This document shows, piece after piece, positions 7,306-15,479 of a stretch of DNA of 41,512 nt (within the stretch, counting starts at the first letter, position 1; every line of letters begins with the position of its first letter). The translations under genes and the position numbers were made by a program. The stretch is from Saccharopolyspora soli (lineage in GTDB: Bacteria; Actinomycetota; Actinomycetes; Mycobacteriales; Pseudonocardiaceae). The stretch spans positions 1-41,512 of the forward strand of contig NZ_JALBWV010000070.1 in the NCBI RefSeq assembly GCF_022678645.1, read 5' to 3'. The notes below the pieces were generated by a model that did not search any database, was not told where the DNA came from, and saw only the letters and a list, made by a program, of their open reading frames with translations.

Positions 7306-8030
7306 GTTCCGCGCTCCAATCGAGGGTCGGTCCGTGGCGGCGCGGTGCCGGGCATGCCGAGGTTGACGACTTGGCGGACTTTGCGCAGCGCGCTGGTCGC
7401 GTCGTGGAGTGCGGCTCGGTCGTCGTCGGTGAGGTCGTCGACGGCCTGCTCGGTCCGCTGGATCAGCGCCCGCAGCCGGTTGATCTCCTCGGTTGAGGGT
7501 GTTGCTTCGGCGGTGGCCCAGTCGTCCAGTTCGGTAGCGGAGCGCACGCGTTCCTGGTTGCGCAGCAGGGTGTGCAGGTAGTCGCGCAGCTCGGGCAGGT
7601 AGGACGGGTCGGTGCGGAAGTGGCCGCAGCCCAGACAGCGGAACCGGAACGGGCGAGCCCCGCCCCCGGCCTTGACGTTGGACGGCTCGCTGCAGGTGCC
7701 GAACGGGACCGCGACCGCACCGACGCGCAGCCGGGCGTGCTCATGGTCGAGCAGTGCCTTAGCGGCGGGCCAGATGCGGTTGCCGTGCCGGTCGAACTGG
7801 AACGCCACGACCTTGTCGATCGCAGCGCGTATCCGCTTCTCGGTGACCCGGTAGTAGGTCTGCGTTGTGCCGATGTGTTCGTGACCGAGCAGGTCGCGCA
7901 GGACATCCGGCGGTGTTCCGGCGTCGGCGTGCCGCTGGGCGTAGGTGTGCCTTGTCTCCGCAGTCGCCGTGTGCGGTTGCGTTCGTGTCGCGTTTGACAT
8001 GGACGATTCCTGAGTGCCGCGTGCGCAACG
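7302..8030 (-). pseudogene. Large tyrosine recombinase, N-terminally truncated
   Basis: The recognisable part begins at RHTYAQRHADAGTP (box II Arg) and continues PDVLRDLLGHEHIGTTQTYY, with the catalytic His and Tyr nucleophile. A Cys/His-containing tail follows (FRCLGCGHFRTDPSYLPEL) with an EEINRLRALIQRTEQ helix, all characteristic of the ~700-aa actinobacterial integrases paired with DUF6262. About 450 N-terminal residues, including the first catalytic Arg, are missing; sequence before the RHTY box (MSNATRTQPHTATAE) is unrelated. An open frame extends to 8102 and overlaps the previous gene, probably by chance at the deletion point. Confidence 0.72.
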
Positions 8031-8095
8031 CAGGTTGGTGCTTGTGTAGCGATAAGGCAGGGATTCTGTGATCGACTTCACTGCCGAGTGTGGTG

Positions 8096-8554
8096 TCAAC
8101 ACGGTCCGATGACCTTCTGTCGGGCTGCCGGGAGACGGGTGACGTTCGGGTTCCGGGCAGCGGCGGCGCGCAGCCGGAGGATCTCCTCGTGTTGGGCGGC
8201 GAGCCGCGCCAGGGCTTGGGTCCGGAAGTCGGATAGCTGCTCGATCGTCGAATTCGCCTGGCCGAGGCGGCCGTTGAGCTTGTCGATGTCTGCCTTCAGA
8301 CGTTCGATCTGTGCGGTTTTCGGGTCCGGGGTTTCTCCGGCCTGCCGCAACTGTTGGAGACGGTGCTCGAATTCGGCGCGCAGGTGTGCGTAGGGCCGGT
8401 TGCCGTAGAAGGCAGTGCGGTCGACCCCAGCGACGAGTGCGAGGGTTTTGATGTCGCAGCCTCCGCCGGGTGGGATCTCACCGCGAAGTAGCCGGTCCAT
8501 GGCGGCGCGGATGCGGTTTTCGTTCTGGATGCGTTGGGCGGCAGTGATTCTCAT
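8096..8554 (-). CDS. Second DUF6262-like coiled-coil/HTH protein
   Basis: 152 aa. A short HTH-type segment (TLALVAGVDRTAFYGNRPY) is followed by a coiled coil (IERLKADIDKLNGRLGQANS). The organisation mirrors the protein at 6775-7305, with little visible identity. The start overlaps the end of the preceding recombinase fragment (8551-8554, ATGA), as in recombinase/TnpC pairs. It probably belongs to a different, older recombinase module. Confidence 0.65.
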   Translation of the reverse strand: MRITAAQRIQNENRIRAAMDRLLRGEIPPGGGCDIKTLALVAGVDRTAFYGNRPYAHLRAEFEHRLQQLRQAGETPDPKTAQIERLKADIDKLNGRLGQANSTIEQLSDFRTQALARLAAQHEEILRLRAAAARNPNVTRLPAARQKVIGPC

Positions 8555-9273
8555 GCCTGCTCCTCGGGTGCGCTGGTTCCTGTGGCAGTGTCGATGCTGG
8601 TGATGACCCGGGCGGCGCGGTCGTAGTCGACCTGCAGGCGGGCGCGTTCGGTGGTTCGGGTTTTGCCGAGGTGCCCGAGGAAGGTTTTGGTGCGTTCGGC
8701 GTGCTCGGCCCAGACGGGCCGGTGGTGCCGGTGATGGGTGGCCTGCGGGCAGCGCGCGGAGTCACACATGCCGATCATCGGCCGCTCCGCGGCCGGGGTG
8801 CCCGCGAGTTTCAGACAGAGCGCGCGGGAGGGATCGGTGAACCAGCAGTAGTTCGCGGGGCCGAGGTGCAGCACGTTGGCGCGTTTGGACAGAAGGTTGA
8901 GGATGTCGCGGTCGTTGCGCTGGATCTTCGGTGCCGCAGTCGCGTCGGTGTTCGGGTCGGCGTCGATGCTGGCGAAGAATTCGGTCAAGCTCCGGGCACC
9001 GGGACCGGCAGGCAGGATGCCTTGCTGATAGTTGCGGAACTCGGCCAGCACGAGCTGGAGTTTCTGGTCGGCCTCGAGCTTGTTCACCTCGGCCAGCAGC
9101 TCTGCTTGAGCGCCGCCCGGTCGAGCTAATGGCGACGTCAGATATCGGAACTGTCGGAATGCCTTTCTCATCACGACGTTCGTGAGGGCGAGCCATAGCG
9201 ATGAGCGTTGTTGGACGGCGGCCTGCCGTTCTGGCTGTTCTGGACAACGGCCGAGGGCAAGCCGCGGTTGCAC
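8551..9273 (-). pseudogene. Recombinase-associated protein, C-terminal fragment
   Basis: The last ~200 residues have a family-like tail with a probable metal site (MCDSARCPQATHHRHHRPVW) and a terminal helix (TERARLQVDYDRAARVI). This occurs at the end of one of the large integrase-type proteins in actinobacterial recombinase trios. The N-terminal ~two-thirds is absent, and upstream sequence overlaps the TnsA-like remnant on the other strand. It is coupled to the DUF6262-like gene. The fragment call is moderately certain and the exact subfamily is not. Confidence 0.55.
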
Positions 9274-9460
9274 GCCCCGGACTTCTTCGCCCGCCGCGCT
9301 GACGGGTGGTGCTGGGTGTCTGCCCGACGGAGCGGATCAAGCCCTGCGGTCGCGGGACGACACGGGGGCCTGTGAACTGCTGGGCGGGACTACGAGGCGG
9401 TCGGTACGTCCCGCAGAAGCGGAACACGTGCTCAGCCTCGGCCGGTACGGCCGCTTGTAA
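9208..9460 (+). pseudogene. TnsA-like transposase endonuclease remnant
   Basis: The plus strand encodes LPFWLFWTTAEGKPRLHAPD followed by FFARRADGW, the metal-binding heart of TnsA-type (PD-(D/E)xK) heteromeric transposase endonucleases. Later pieces of the family (TERIKP, DYEAVGT, AEAEHVLSLGRYGRL) occur in other frames, so at least two frameshifts separate them. The final frame ends at TAA 9458-9460. The N-terminal part is missing. No TnsB or TnsC homologue is visible nearby. Confidence 0.55.
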
Positions 9461-9490
9461 AACTCCCTAGATGTGGGGCGTCGTGGTACC

Positions 9491-11353
9491 TCAGTCACCC
9501 TTCTCCCTTTGACGCCTCAGCTCCCATCCCCTCTTTGAGTTGCATGAGCGGCACCGTGGTCGCTTACGGTCGTGCGCTGTCGCCTCCCATGAGTGGCTGC
9601 ACTCACTGCACTGCCACAAGCACGAGACCTTCGAGTGCGGCTTGAGCGTGTGCTTCGTCAGTTCTGGCCGGTCGATGCAGCGGACGAACTCGGCAGCTAT
9701 CTCGGGGCGCACATCAGCGAGCCCTTCTCCGGGCTTTGCCAGACCGCGCTTCTTCCACCGGTCAGCGGCCGCGCATTCGGGACAACCGGTGCGTGCCCGG
9801 TTGTTGGCGAATGCTTCCCATTCGTGGCCATGGATACACCGCCACAGGCACCGCAGCTCCGCTGCAGGTTTCATCGTGTGCTTCGTCAGTTCTGGCCGGT
9901 CAAGGCAAGCGACGAATTCGGCAGCCAGGTCAGGGCGCCGGTCGGCGAGCGATTCGCCGGGTGCTGCGATGGCCCTCTCGCGAGCCAGGAGAGCCCGCCG
10001 TGCGATGTCACAGTCCGGGCAGTCGGTGCCGGCTCGCTTCGTGCGATCCCTGACCCTGGTTTCCCATTCATGCTGGTGCTCGCACCGCCACTGGCACATA
10101 TCGGCGGCGCCTGGAGGGAGCATGTCGAGCCCGACACCCGGACGGTCCTTGTTGGCGACGAACTCGCCGGCCAGATGAGGCCTGGCATCGAGTGCTGACA
10201 CTTTCGGCCGCGAGCCGGGCAGTTGATGCCAGCGAAGCGCGGCACGCTTCAGCGCCTCGGCCTGCTCGGTATCGCTGAGGTCGCGCCATGGCAGGCCACG
10301 GTCTTTCACCTCGCGTGCAAGAGCCCGAGTCCATTCCCACGGCCGCTCCCAGGGGTCGCTTTCATCAACCACGATCGACCGGGGGATGTGCGGCACGTTT
10401 GTCGACCTGATGCGCACGTAGTCGGCATCGGCCATTCTCTTGTTCTTACGCAGGTCGGCTTCGAGCCGGGCAGGACCATGTGTGTAGTCGGGATCCAGAT
10501 CGATGAACAAGCCAACTTCGGGAATGTACAAGTCGATACGCAGCTGGTTGCCCTTCGCGACAGCACGCCGAGCGTCGACTTCGACCTCTGCTCCGGTCGC
10601 CGCCATGAGAAGCTCAGCGGTCTTCAACTCGAGGAGAGACGTCCCAGCCGTCCCACATCCTGGGCAACCGTTTCTGGCACGGCTTTTGACGACGATCTCG
10701 CGCTCGTGCTGGAGCGGGCAGCGCCACACACACCTGTCGTTCGACCCGTAGCTGAGCCGGTCCGGTCCGGTTCCGGGGCTAGAAAGGTTGCGGACGAACT
10801 GGTCGACCAGATGTGGGTGAGTGTCAGCGAGAGACCTGCCGGGCTTGGGCTTGCGCCGAGCCATCCCGGAGCGTTCATCTCCGCACTTGGGGCACCCGCT
10901 TCCGCGGGCGCGGACACTGATCCACATCAGATAGTCGGGGTGTCCAGCGGGGCAGCGCCATAGGCATTTCAACTTAGATCCGGAAGTGGTGTTGTACAGG
11001 GTCTGGCCTGGTTTCCCGATGACCACTTCGATGAACTCGGCTACCAGGTTTGGATGGGCGTCGGCGAACGAGGTCTTTCCTTGGCAGGAGAGGGTGGGAC
11101 ACACCCGCTCGCGCCCTGGTTTCGTCCGTTGCTCCGGCCGGGCATTCCAAGGCTTCTCGCACGTTGGGCACAGCCATGTGCATTCGAGTCCCGACCCCGG
11201 AGCGAGCCGGTCTGGCATCAAGTCCGGGTGCTTCAAACACGTGACGAACTCGGCTGCCAGATCCGGGAAGAGTGCGGCAAGCGACCGCTCGTATGGGACG
11301 AACGCCAGCGCTCGTCCCGTCCCACTAGGACGGCTGTTCGATTCTGACCGCAC
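9491..11353 (-). CDS. Vsr/DUF559-like nuclease flanked by six zinc-ribbon repeats (3 + nuclease + 3)
   Basis: 620 aa. Six similar modules each have the form SLADxxPxLAxEFV ... LWRC..GHEW ... R..CPxC, matching the DUF4379 (PF14311) zinc-ribbon family. Three lie at about residues 24-92, 94-162 and 175-235, and three at about 395-460, 475-540 and 550-612. Between them (about 240-370) is a PD-(D/E)xK nuclease-like core: LELKTAELL, LRIDLYIPEVGLFIDLDPDY and DYVRIRS. In relatives the second strand reads IEYDGxxWH; here it is IDLDPDYTH, so Asp replaces the usual Glu. Such nucleases nick or cut DNA in repair, homing or defence. The gene follows the zinc-finger/recombinase gene by 105 bases on the same strand and may be its partner or cargo. 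Substrate and biological role are inferred. Confidence 0.72.
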   Translation of the reverse strand: MRSESNSRPSGTGRALAFVPYERSLAALFPDLAAEFVTCLKHPDLMPDRLAPGSGLECTWLCPTCEKPWNARPEQRTKPGRERVCPTLSCQGKTSFADAHPNLVAEFIEVVIGKPGQTLYNTTSGSKLKCLWRCPAGHPDYLMWISVRARGSGCPKCGDERSGMARRKPKPGRSLADTHPHLVDQFVRNLSSPGTGPDRLSYGSNDRCVWRCPLQHEREIVVKSRARNGCPGCGTAGTSLLELKTAELLMAATGAEVEVDARRAVAKGNQLRIDLYIPEVGLFIDLDPDYTHGPARLEADLRKNKRMADADYVRIRSTNVPHIPRSIVVDESDPWERPWEWTRALAREVKDRGLPWRDLSDTEQAEALKRAALRWHQLPGSRPKVSALDARPHLAGEFVANKDRPGVGLDMLPPGAADMCQWRCEHQHEWETRVRDRTKRAGTDCPDCDIARRALLARERAIAAPGESLADRRPDLAAEFVACLDRPELTKHTMKPAAELRCLWRCIHGHEWEAFANNRARTGCPECAAADRWKKRGLAKPGEGLADVRPEIAAEFVRCIDRPELTKHTLKPHSKVSCLWQCSECSHSWEATAHDRKRPRCRSCNSKRGWELRRQREKGD

Positions 11354-11458
11354 GGCCAGAAAGCGTAACGACCGGCACTGACAAACTTCCGAGGTTTGAG
11401 CCCGGCATGTGGATCACTACCGCTGGCACCTCGTACCGCCGGAAGGCGTTTGAGCACG

Positions 11459-13891
11459 TCAATGACGCTTGGTGTCGCGCGAGGCGCCGGCGCCGCGTCG
11501 GCTGACTTCGGCGGCGTAGGCAGTCCAGTCACCGGAGCTGGTTTGTTGCCATTGCACGGCCACTGCGATGTGGATGCCGAGAATGCGGGCGAGTATCGCG
11601 GCGGGCAGCTCGGTCGCGAGAGCGAATAGGGCGGTGGAGCGATCTTGCCGGGGATTCAGGCCGATTCGTTGGAGGCGGTTGCCCAACGCGTCATCGCCGA
11701 TCGGATGGCCGGGACGGCGCCCCGGGAACAGCCAGGGGCTGCTGCCGGCGGGCGCGGCGATGATGCTGTTTGCCTTGCGGGTAGCGACTAATTCGCGGGC
11801 CAGGGCGGCCAGTGGTTCGGGAAGCGTGACGGGGACGCGGCCGAAGGTGATCGTGACGGCGTTGTCGTTGTTGTGAATGTCGTCGACGGTGAGCTGGGTG
11901 ATCGTGGCGATGCGCTGGGCGTAGAGAAGAAGTAGCAGCCCGGCGACACGATCCGCGATCGTGAGGGTGTCGTCGTGGAGGAGTCGTCGGGCGTCGGCCC
12001 AGCGTTTCTCGGTGTCGAGCGGTCCCGCGGGCCCGTGCCAGCGGGTCGCACCGAAGGTCAGGCCGTGGGCGCGCTTCTGGGTGACAGCCCAGCGGACGAA
12101 GTGCCCTGTCTCGTCCCGGTAGCGGTGCCCGCCGACGATCCAGGTGTCCAGGTCGGCCTGGGTGCAGTCCGCCAGCGTGCGGTCGTGGGCAGTGAGCCAA
12201 TCGAGAAAGCTGGCGGCCGCGGTGATGTGGCATCGGACGTTGAGATCCTGCAATCGTGTGGTGTGCTGTTCTCCCAGGCGTTGACGTAGCCGGCGCAGGT
12301 GGTGCCAGACCGCGTAGCTGTGAAGGATCTGCCGCTCGCTGAGATCGCCCCGGCTCTGGATCGTCCGAGCAATCCAGCGTTCCAACGCGACGAGCCGCTC
12401 GTCGCGCGGTGGCAGCGCTCCGGTGGCGACCAGGACACTACGTAGGTGTGCCAGCGTTTTTCCGGCCGGGAGCTCGTCGAGCAGTTCGTGGGTGACCGGA
12501 CGGGTGCCCTGGCCGATCTGTTCCAGCAGGCCGCGGACTTTCGGGCGGGCGAGCCAGGCCAAGGCGCTGTCAGGGCGTTCAACGGCGACCAGGGCCTGGT
12601 GGAAAGCGGCAAGCCCGTCCCTGAAGGCCCCGCAGCCACCGCGAAGGAGCTCACGTGCCCGCTGATCCAGGGCGCAGCGCTGGCAGGGTTGAGGGCCGAG
12701 CTGCCAGGTGGTCTCGCAGACGGGGCAGCGTCCCCAGAACTGCGGATCCGGGTTGACACAGCGAGCACACAGCGGCGCGTCCAAACTCCCGCCCCGCAGT
12801 GGGCCGCTATCGCCACAACTGCTGCAGGTGACCCACTTCTGTTGGCAGCGCAGGCACCACGGTCGGCCGGTGGCCCGGGAGGTGTCGCAGACCGCCGACC
12901 GCCCACAGACCCCGCACTGAGTGACGGTTCGCGGGCGGCAGTTCATGCAGCGTGGTCCATCGGACGAGCGGACCGCGACTGGAAGACGTCGACCGCAGCC
13001 CTGGCATTCCTCCAAGTTGGCCGGGTCTTTGATCAGACAGTTGGGACACAACGGCTGGCCGCTGTCGTCCCGGGCGGCGGGCTCACGGACGGCTCCGCAA
13101 CGGATGCAGGCTACGGCGGCTTGAAGGGCGAAGCAGTTGCGGCAGACCCGTTTGTTGTCCAGCAGCTTCGACAACGCCTTCACCTCACCGCAGACCGGGC
13201 AGGCTGGGCGGACTATCGTCGCGGCTCCCGCACCGACGAGTTCGTCGATGAATCGCAGCACCGCTGGGGCAGGCGCGTTGTAGCCCGCGCCGGTCAACAA
13301 CTCCGGCCGCTCAAGCACGGCCCCGGCCAGGCGCCGTTGCCCAGCCGGACGGACCGTCGCCCGGCCCAGTGCGGTCAGGACTGCTTCCGCGTCCAGTGCA
13401 GAATCCATGCCGGTGACCAGATCGACAAGTTCGGCCAGCGGGTCGCCCGCGTTGTCGGGACAGTGCGCGCACCGGGGTTCGCCTCTGCGGTCACGGCTGA
13501 CCACCCGGCATTCCTCACCACAGCCCGCGCAGACAGCGGGTTTGTCCGAACACGGCGAGCATGCCCACTGCCCGCCACGTCGGCTGCCGACCCAATTGCA
13601 TTCCCTGCCGCATTCGCTGCACCGCGGCCGCGGGATTTCTTGTGCGCCTGCGGCACGCAGAGCCATCAGCAGCTTGGCGACGCAGTAGGGAGCGGGAGGC
13701 CGGCCGGTCCGCAGCAGTGAGGGATCGTCGTGAAGCGCCTGGGCAAGGCGCCGTCGCCCTGCTCGCTCACGGACGACAGTGCCGACGACCTCACGGACCT
13801 GGGCCGAATCAAGGTGCGAATCGACGCCGCAGACCAGCCGCACGACGAGCCCGACCGGATCGGCGATTACCTCGTCGGCGACGCTGGTCAT
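11459..13891 (-). CDS. 810-aa protein: eight paired CxxC zinc ribbons plus tyrosine-recombinase-like C-terminus
   Basis: Residues ~90-435 contain 16 CxxC motifs (CSEC, CSPC, CAGC, CAHC, CPVC, CRNC and so on), enough for eight zinc ribbons, interrupted once by a helical segment. Residues ~500-600 look like a recombinase core-binding domain. The C-terminus resembles a catalytic domain: LLLLYAQRIATITQLTVDDI carries the first Arg, and a beta-hairpin and WLFPGRRPG follow. However, box II is RSTALFALA rather than HxLRH, and the GH...Y motif is replaced by LGIHIAVAVQWQQ without an aligned tyrosine. Strand transfer by this subunit therefore seems unlikely; DNA recognition or complex assembly fits better. 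The start overlaps the XRE gene stop (ATGA, 13888-13891), tying it to the recombinase module. I cannot name a characterised homologue. Confidence 0.7.
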   Translation of the reverse strand: MTSVADEVIADPVGLVVRLVCGVDSHLDSAQVREVVGTVVRERAGRRRLAQALHDDPSLLRTGRPPAPYCVAKLLMALRAAGAQEIPRPRCSECGRECNWVGSRRGGQWACSPCSDKPAVCAGCGEECRVVSRDRRGEPRCAHCPDNAGDPLAELVDLVTGMDSALDAEAVLTALGRATVRPAGQRRLAGAVLERPELLTGAGYNAPAPAVLRFIDELVGAGAATIVRPACPVCGEVKALSKLLDNKRVCRNCFALQAAVACIRCGAVREPAARDDSGQPLCPNCLIKDPANLEECQGCGRRLPVAVRSSDGPRCMNCRPRTVTQCGVCGRSAVCDTSRATGRPWCLRCQQKWVTCSSCGDSGPLRGGSLDAPLCARCVNPDPQFWGRCPVCETTWQLGPQPCQRCALDQRARELLRGGCGAFRDGLAAFHQALVAVERPDSALAWLARPKVRGLLEQIGQGTRPVTHELLDELPAGKTLAHLRSVLVATGALPPRDERLVALERWIARTIQSRGDLSERQILHSYAVWHHLRRLRQRLGEQHTTRLQDLNVRCHITAAASFLDWLTAHDRTLADCTQADLDTWIVGGHRYRDETGHFVRWAVTQKRAHGLTFGATRWHGPAGPLDTEKRWADARRLLHDDTLTIADRVAGLLLLLYAQRIATITQLTVDDIHNNDNAVTITFGRVPVTLPEPLAALARELVATRKANSIIAAPAGSSPWLFPGRRPGHPIGDDALGNRLQRIGLNPRQDRSTALFALATELPAAILARILGIHIAVAVQWQQTSSGDWTAYAAEVSRRGAGASRDTKRH

Positions 13892-14232
13892 CGGTCCACC
13901 GGGGTGATCCGGGCCCTCTTGGGTCGCAGGCTACCGAGTCCTTCGGCGCCCGAGCCGCCCCCGACTGCATTCTTCTTGGGTTTGGCTGCAGCGTTGGCGT
14001 CGGCGACAGGCTCGATCAGGTCGTCCATCGTGCAGTCCAGGATGTCCAGCAGTGCCATGAGGACTTTCATGCTCAGCCGTTCGGGCCTTTCGGTGACCAG
14101 CCGGTAGACCTGGCTGGAGGACAGGATGATGCCGCGCTCGGCAAGCGGCGCGATCAGATCGGTGGTCTGAAACATCTCCTGGCTCGCCATGACCTGGCGT
14201 AGATGCCAGCGGTAGTCCAATTTCTGGGCCAT
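13888..14232 (-). CDS. XRE-type helix-turn-helix protein of the recombinase module
   Basis: 114 aa. The HTH segment is LAERGIILSSSQVYRLVTER, then PERLSMKVLMALLDILDCTM, the layout of Cro/CI-like regulators with an N-terminal DNA-binding domain. A basic, Gly-rich tail (KPKKNAVGGG ... RPKRARITP) follows. The ATG overlaps the stop of the 389-aa recombinase by one base (TGATG), and its own stop overlaps the next start (ATGA). Tight coupling to the recombinase and the zinc-ribbon protein suggests a fixed-ratio complex or autoregulation of the module. Confidence 0.8.
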   Translation of the reverse strand: MAQKLDYRWHLRQVMASQEMFQTTDLIAPLAERGIILSSSQVYRLVTERPERLSMKVLMALLDILDCTMDDLIEPVADANAAAKPKKNAVGGGSGAEGLGSLRPKRARITPVDR

Positions 14233-15401
14233 CAGCGATCCTTCCGATCTCGGCTTTTCGATCCCAGCGCGGGTGCGATAGCCTTGCGCAACGCGGTGTT
14301 CATGAAGTCGTCGGACACATGCGTGTAGATCGCGGTGGAGCTGTCGTTCTCATGGCCGACCTGGACCTGCAGGAATCTCCGGTCAACCCCGTTCTCCGTG
14401 TTATGCGTCACGTACGAATGCCGAAGACTATGTGGGACAAGGATTTTCGGCAGCTTCAGTGCGTCCCTATAGGACTCGAAGCGGGCATTGATCTCCGGCG
14501 GCTGGACCCTGCCACCACGTTCGGTCACCCATAACGCCGGCTGATCCGGGCAGCCGAACCTCGGCCGGATGTTCTCCACATAGTCGGCCACCGCGTCCAC
14601 TGCCCAGTCGAACATCGACAGCACGTTACGGCGGCGAGGTGGCTGGCCACGTTTGGCCTTGCCATAGCGGACATGCAGCGTCCCGTACCGGCCGAACTTC
14701 GGGGCTTCGGGATTACGGCCCCAGTCGGTGACGTCGAGCTTCGACGTCTCAGCTCTCCTCAGACCCCAGCCGTACATCACCTTGAACAACGTCGCGTCAC
14801 GGTAGGCAGCAAGCGCACCCTTGCGCTTCGCGCGCACCGCACGGTCGACCTGGTCGTCGGCGTAGTCGATGAACCGCTGCAGCTCCTCACGGGTAAACGG
14901 CCGGGCCTCCGGGCTTCCCTCGTATGACTGGAGGTGGGCAATGGAATTCCACTCGTGCACGATCGGCACCGGATGCACACCGGGGCCAAACTCCTGCTCA
15001 CAGGCCGACACCCAGCCATAACGCGCGTTGTCCGCCAGAAACTCAGTGAACAACCGCAGATCCGTCTGGTAACCCCGGATCGTCGACGGCGCCAGATGCC
15101 GTTCACTGGTCATCCACAACGACCACTCATCAACGTGCGACGCCGTCCACCGCCACGGGTATTCATTGGTGAACTCCAGGAAGTTCCGAACCAATCGCTC
15201 CCGCGCGATGATCGTGTCCTCCTTCAAACCCCGCGCCGACTGTTGCGCTCGCCAGCCGCGCAGCATCGACTCGGCCATCGCATCCTCCGGGTGAAGCTGC
15301 ACCACGCCCGACACCAGTTCCAAGTGCGCCGCGCCCGCAAGATCAACCCTCCGCAACCCGCCCTCCATGCACGCTCGGATAACGGTCCGATCATGCATCA
15401 A
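14232..15401 (-). CDS. Tyrosine recombinase/integrase, catalytically complete
   Basis: 389 aa. The N-terminal core-binding domain is at ~40-130 (RGLKEDTIIARERLVRNFLE, LAPSTIRGYQTDLRLFTEFL). The catalytic domain is at ~170-370 with YGWGLRRAETSKL (Arg I), RYGKAKRGQPP (Lys), VPHSLRHSYVTH (HxxR), VGHENDSSTAIYTH (His and Tyr nucleophile). All residues of the RKHRHY set are visible, so this is the likely active enzyme of the module. It cuts and rejoins DNA through a 3'-phosphotyrosine intermediate. It lies 78 bases after the 450-aa recombinase and is coupled to the XRE gene. Confidence 0.88.
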   Translation of the reverse strand: MMHDRTVIRACMEGGLRRVDLAGAAHLELVSGVVQLHPEDAMAESMLRGWRAQQSARGLKEDTIIARERLVRNFLEFTNEYPWRWTASHVDEWSLWMTSERHLAPSTIRGYQTDLRLFTEFLADNARYGWVSACEQEFGPGVHPVPIVHEWNSIAHLQSYEGSPEARPFTREELQRFIDYADDQVDRAVRAKRKGALAAYRDATLFKVMYGWGLRRAETSKLDVTDWGRNPEAPKFGRYGTLHVRYGKAKRGQPPRRRNVLSMFDWAVDAVADYVENIRPRFGCPDQPALWVTERGGRVQPPEINARFESYRDALKLPKILVPHSLRHSYVTHNTENGVDRRFLQVQVGHENDSSTAIYTHVSDDFMNTALRKAIAPALGSKSRDRKDR

Positions 15402-15479
15402 ACGGGATTAAATTGGCAAACTTGCTGGCCAGGCACGTACTTCTTGCGGCGATGCGCTATGCTTGCAGGCGGCGTTTGA

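Noticed and set aside
12446..13720. 424-codon plus-strand frame opposite the zinc-rich protein
   Set aside because: Antisense to a protein with 16 ordered CxxC motifs; no independent support.
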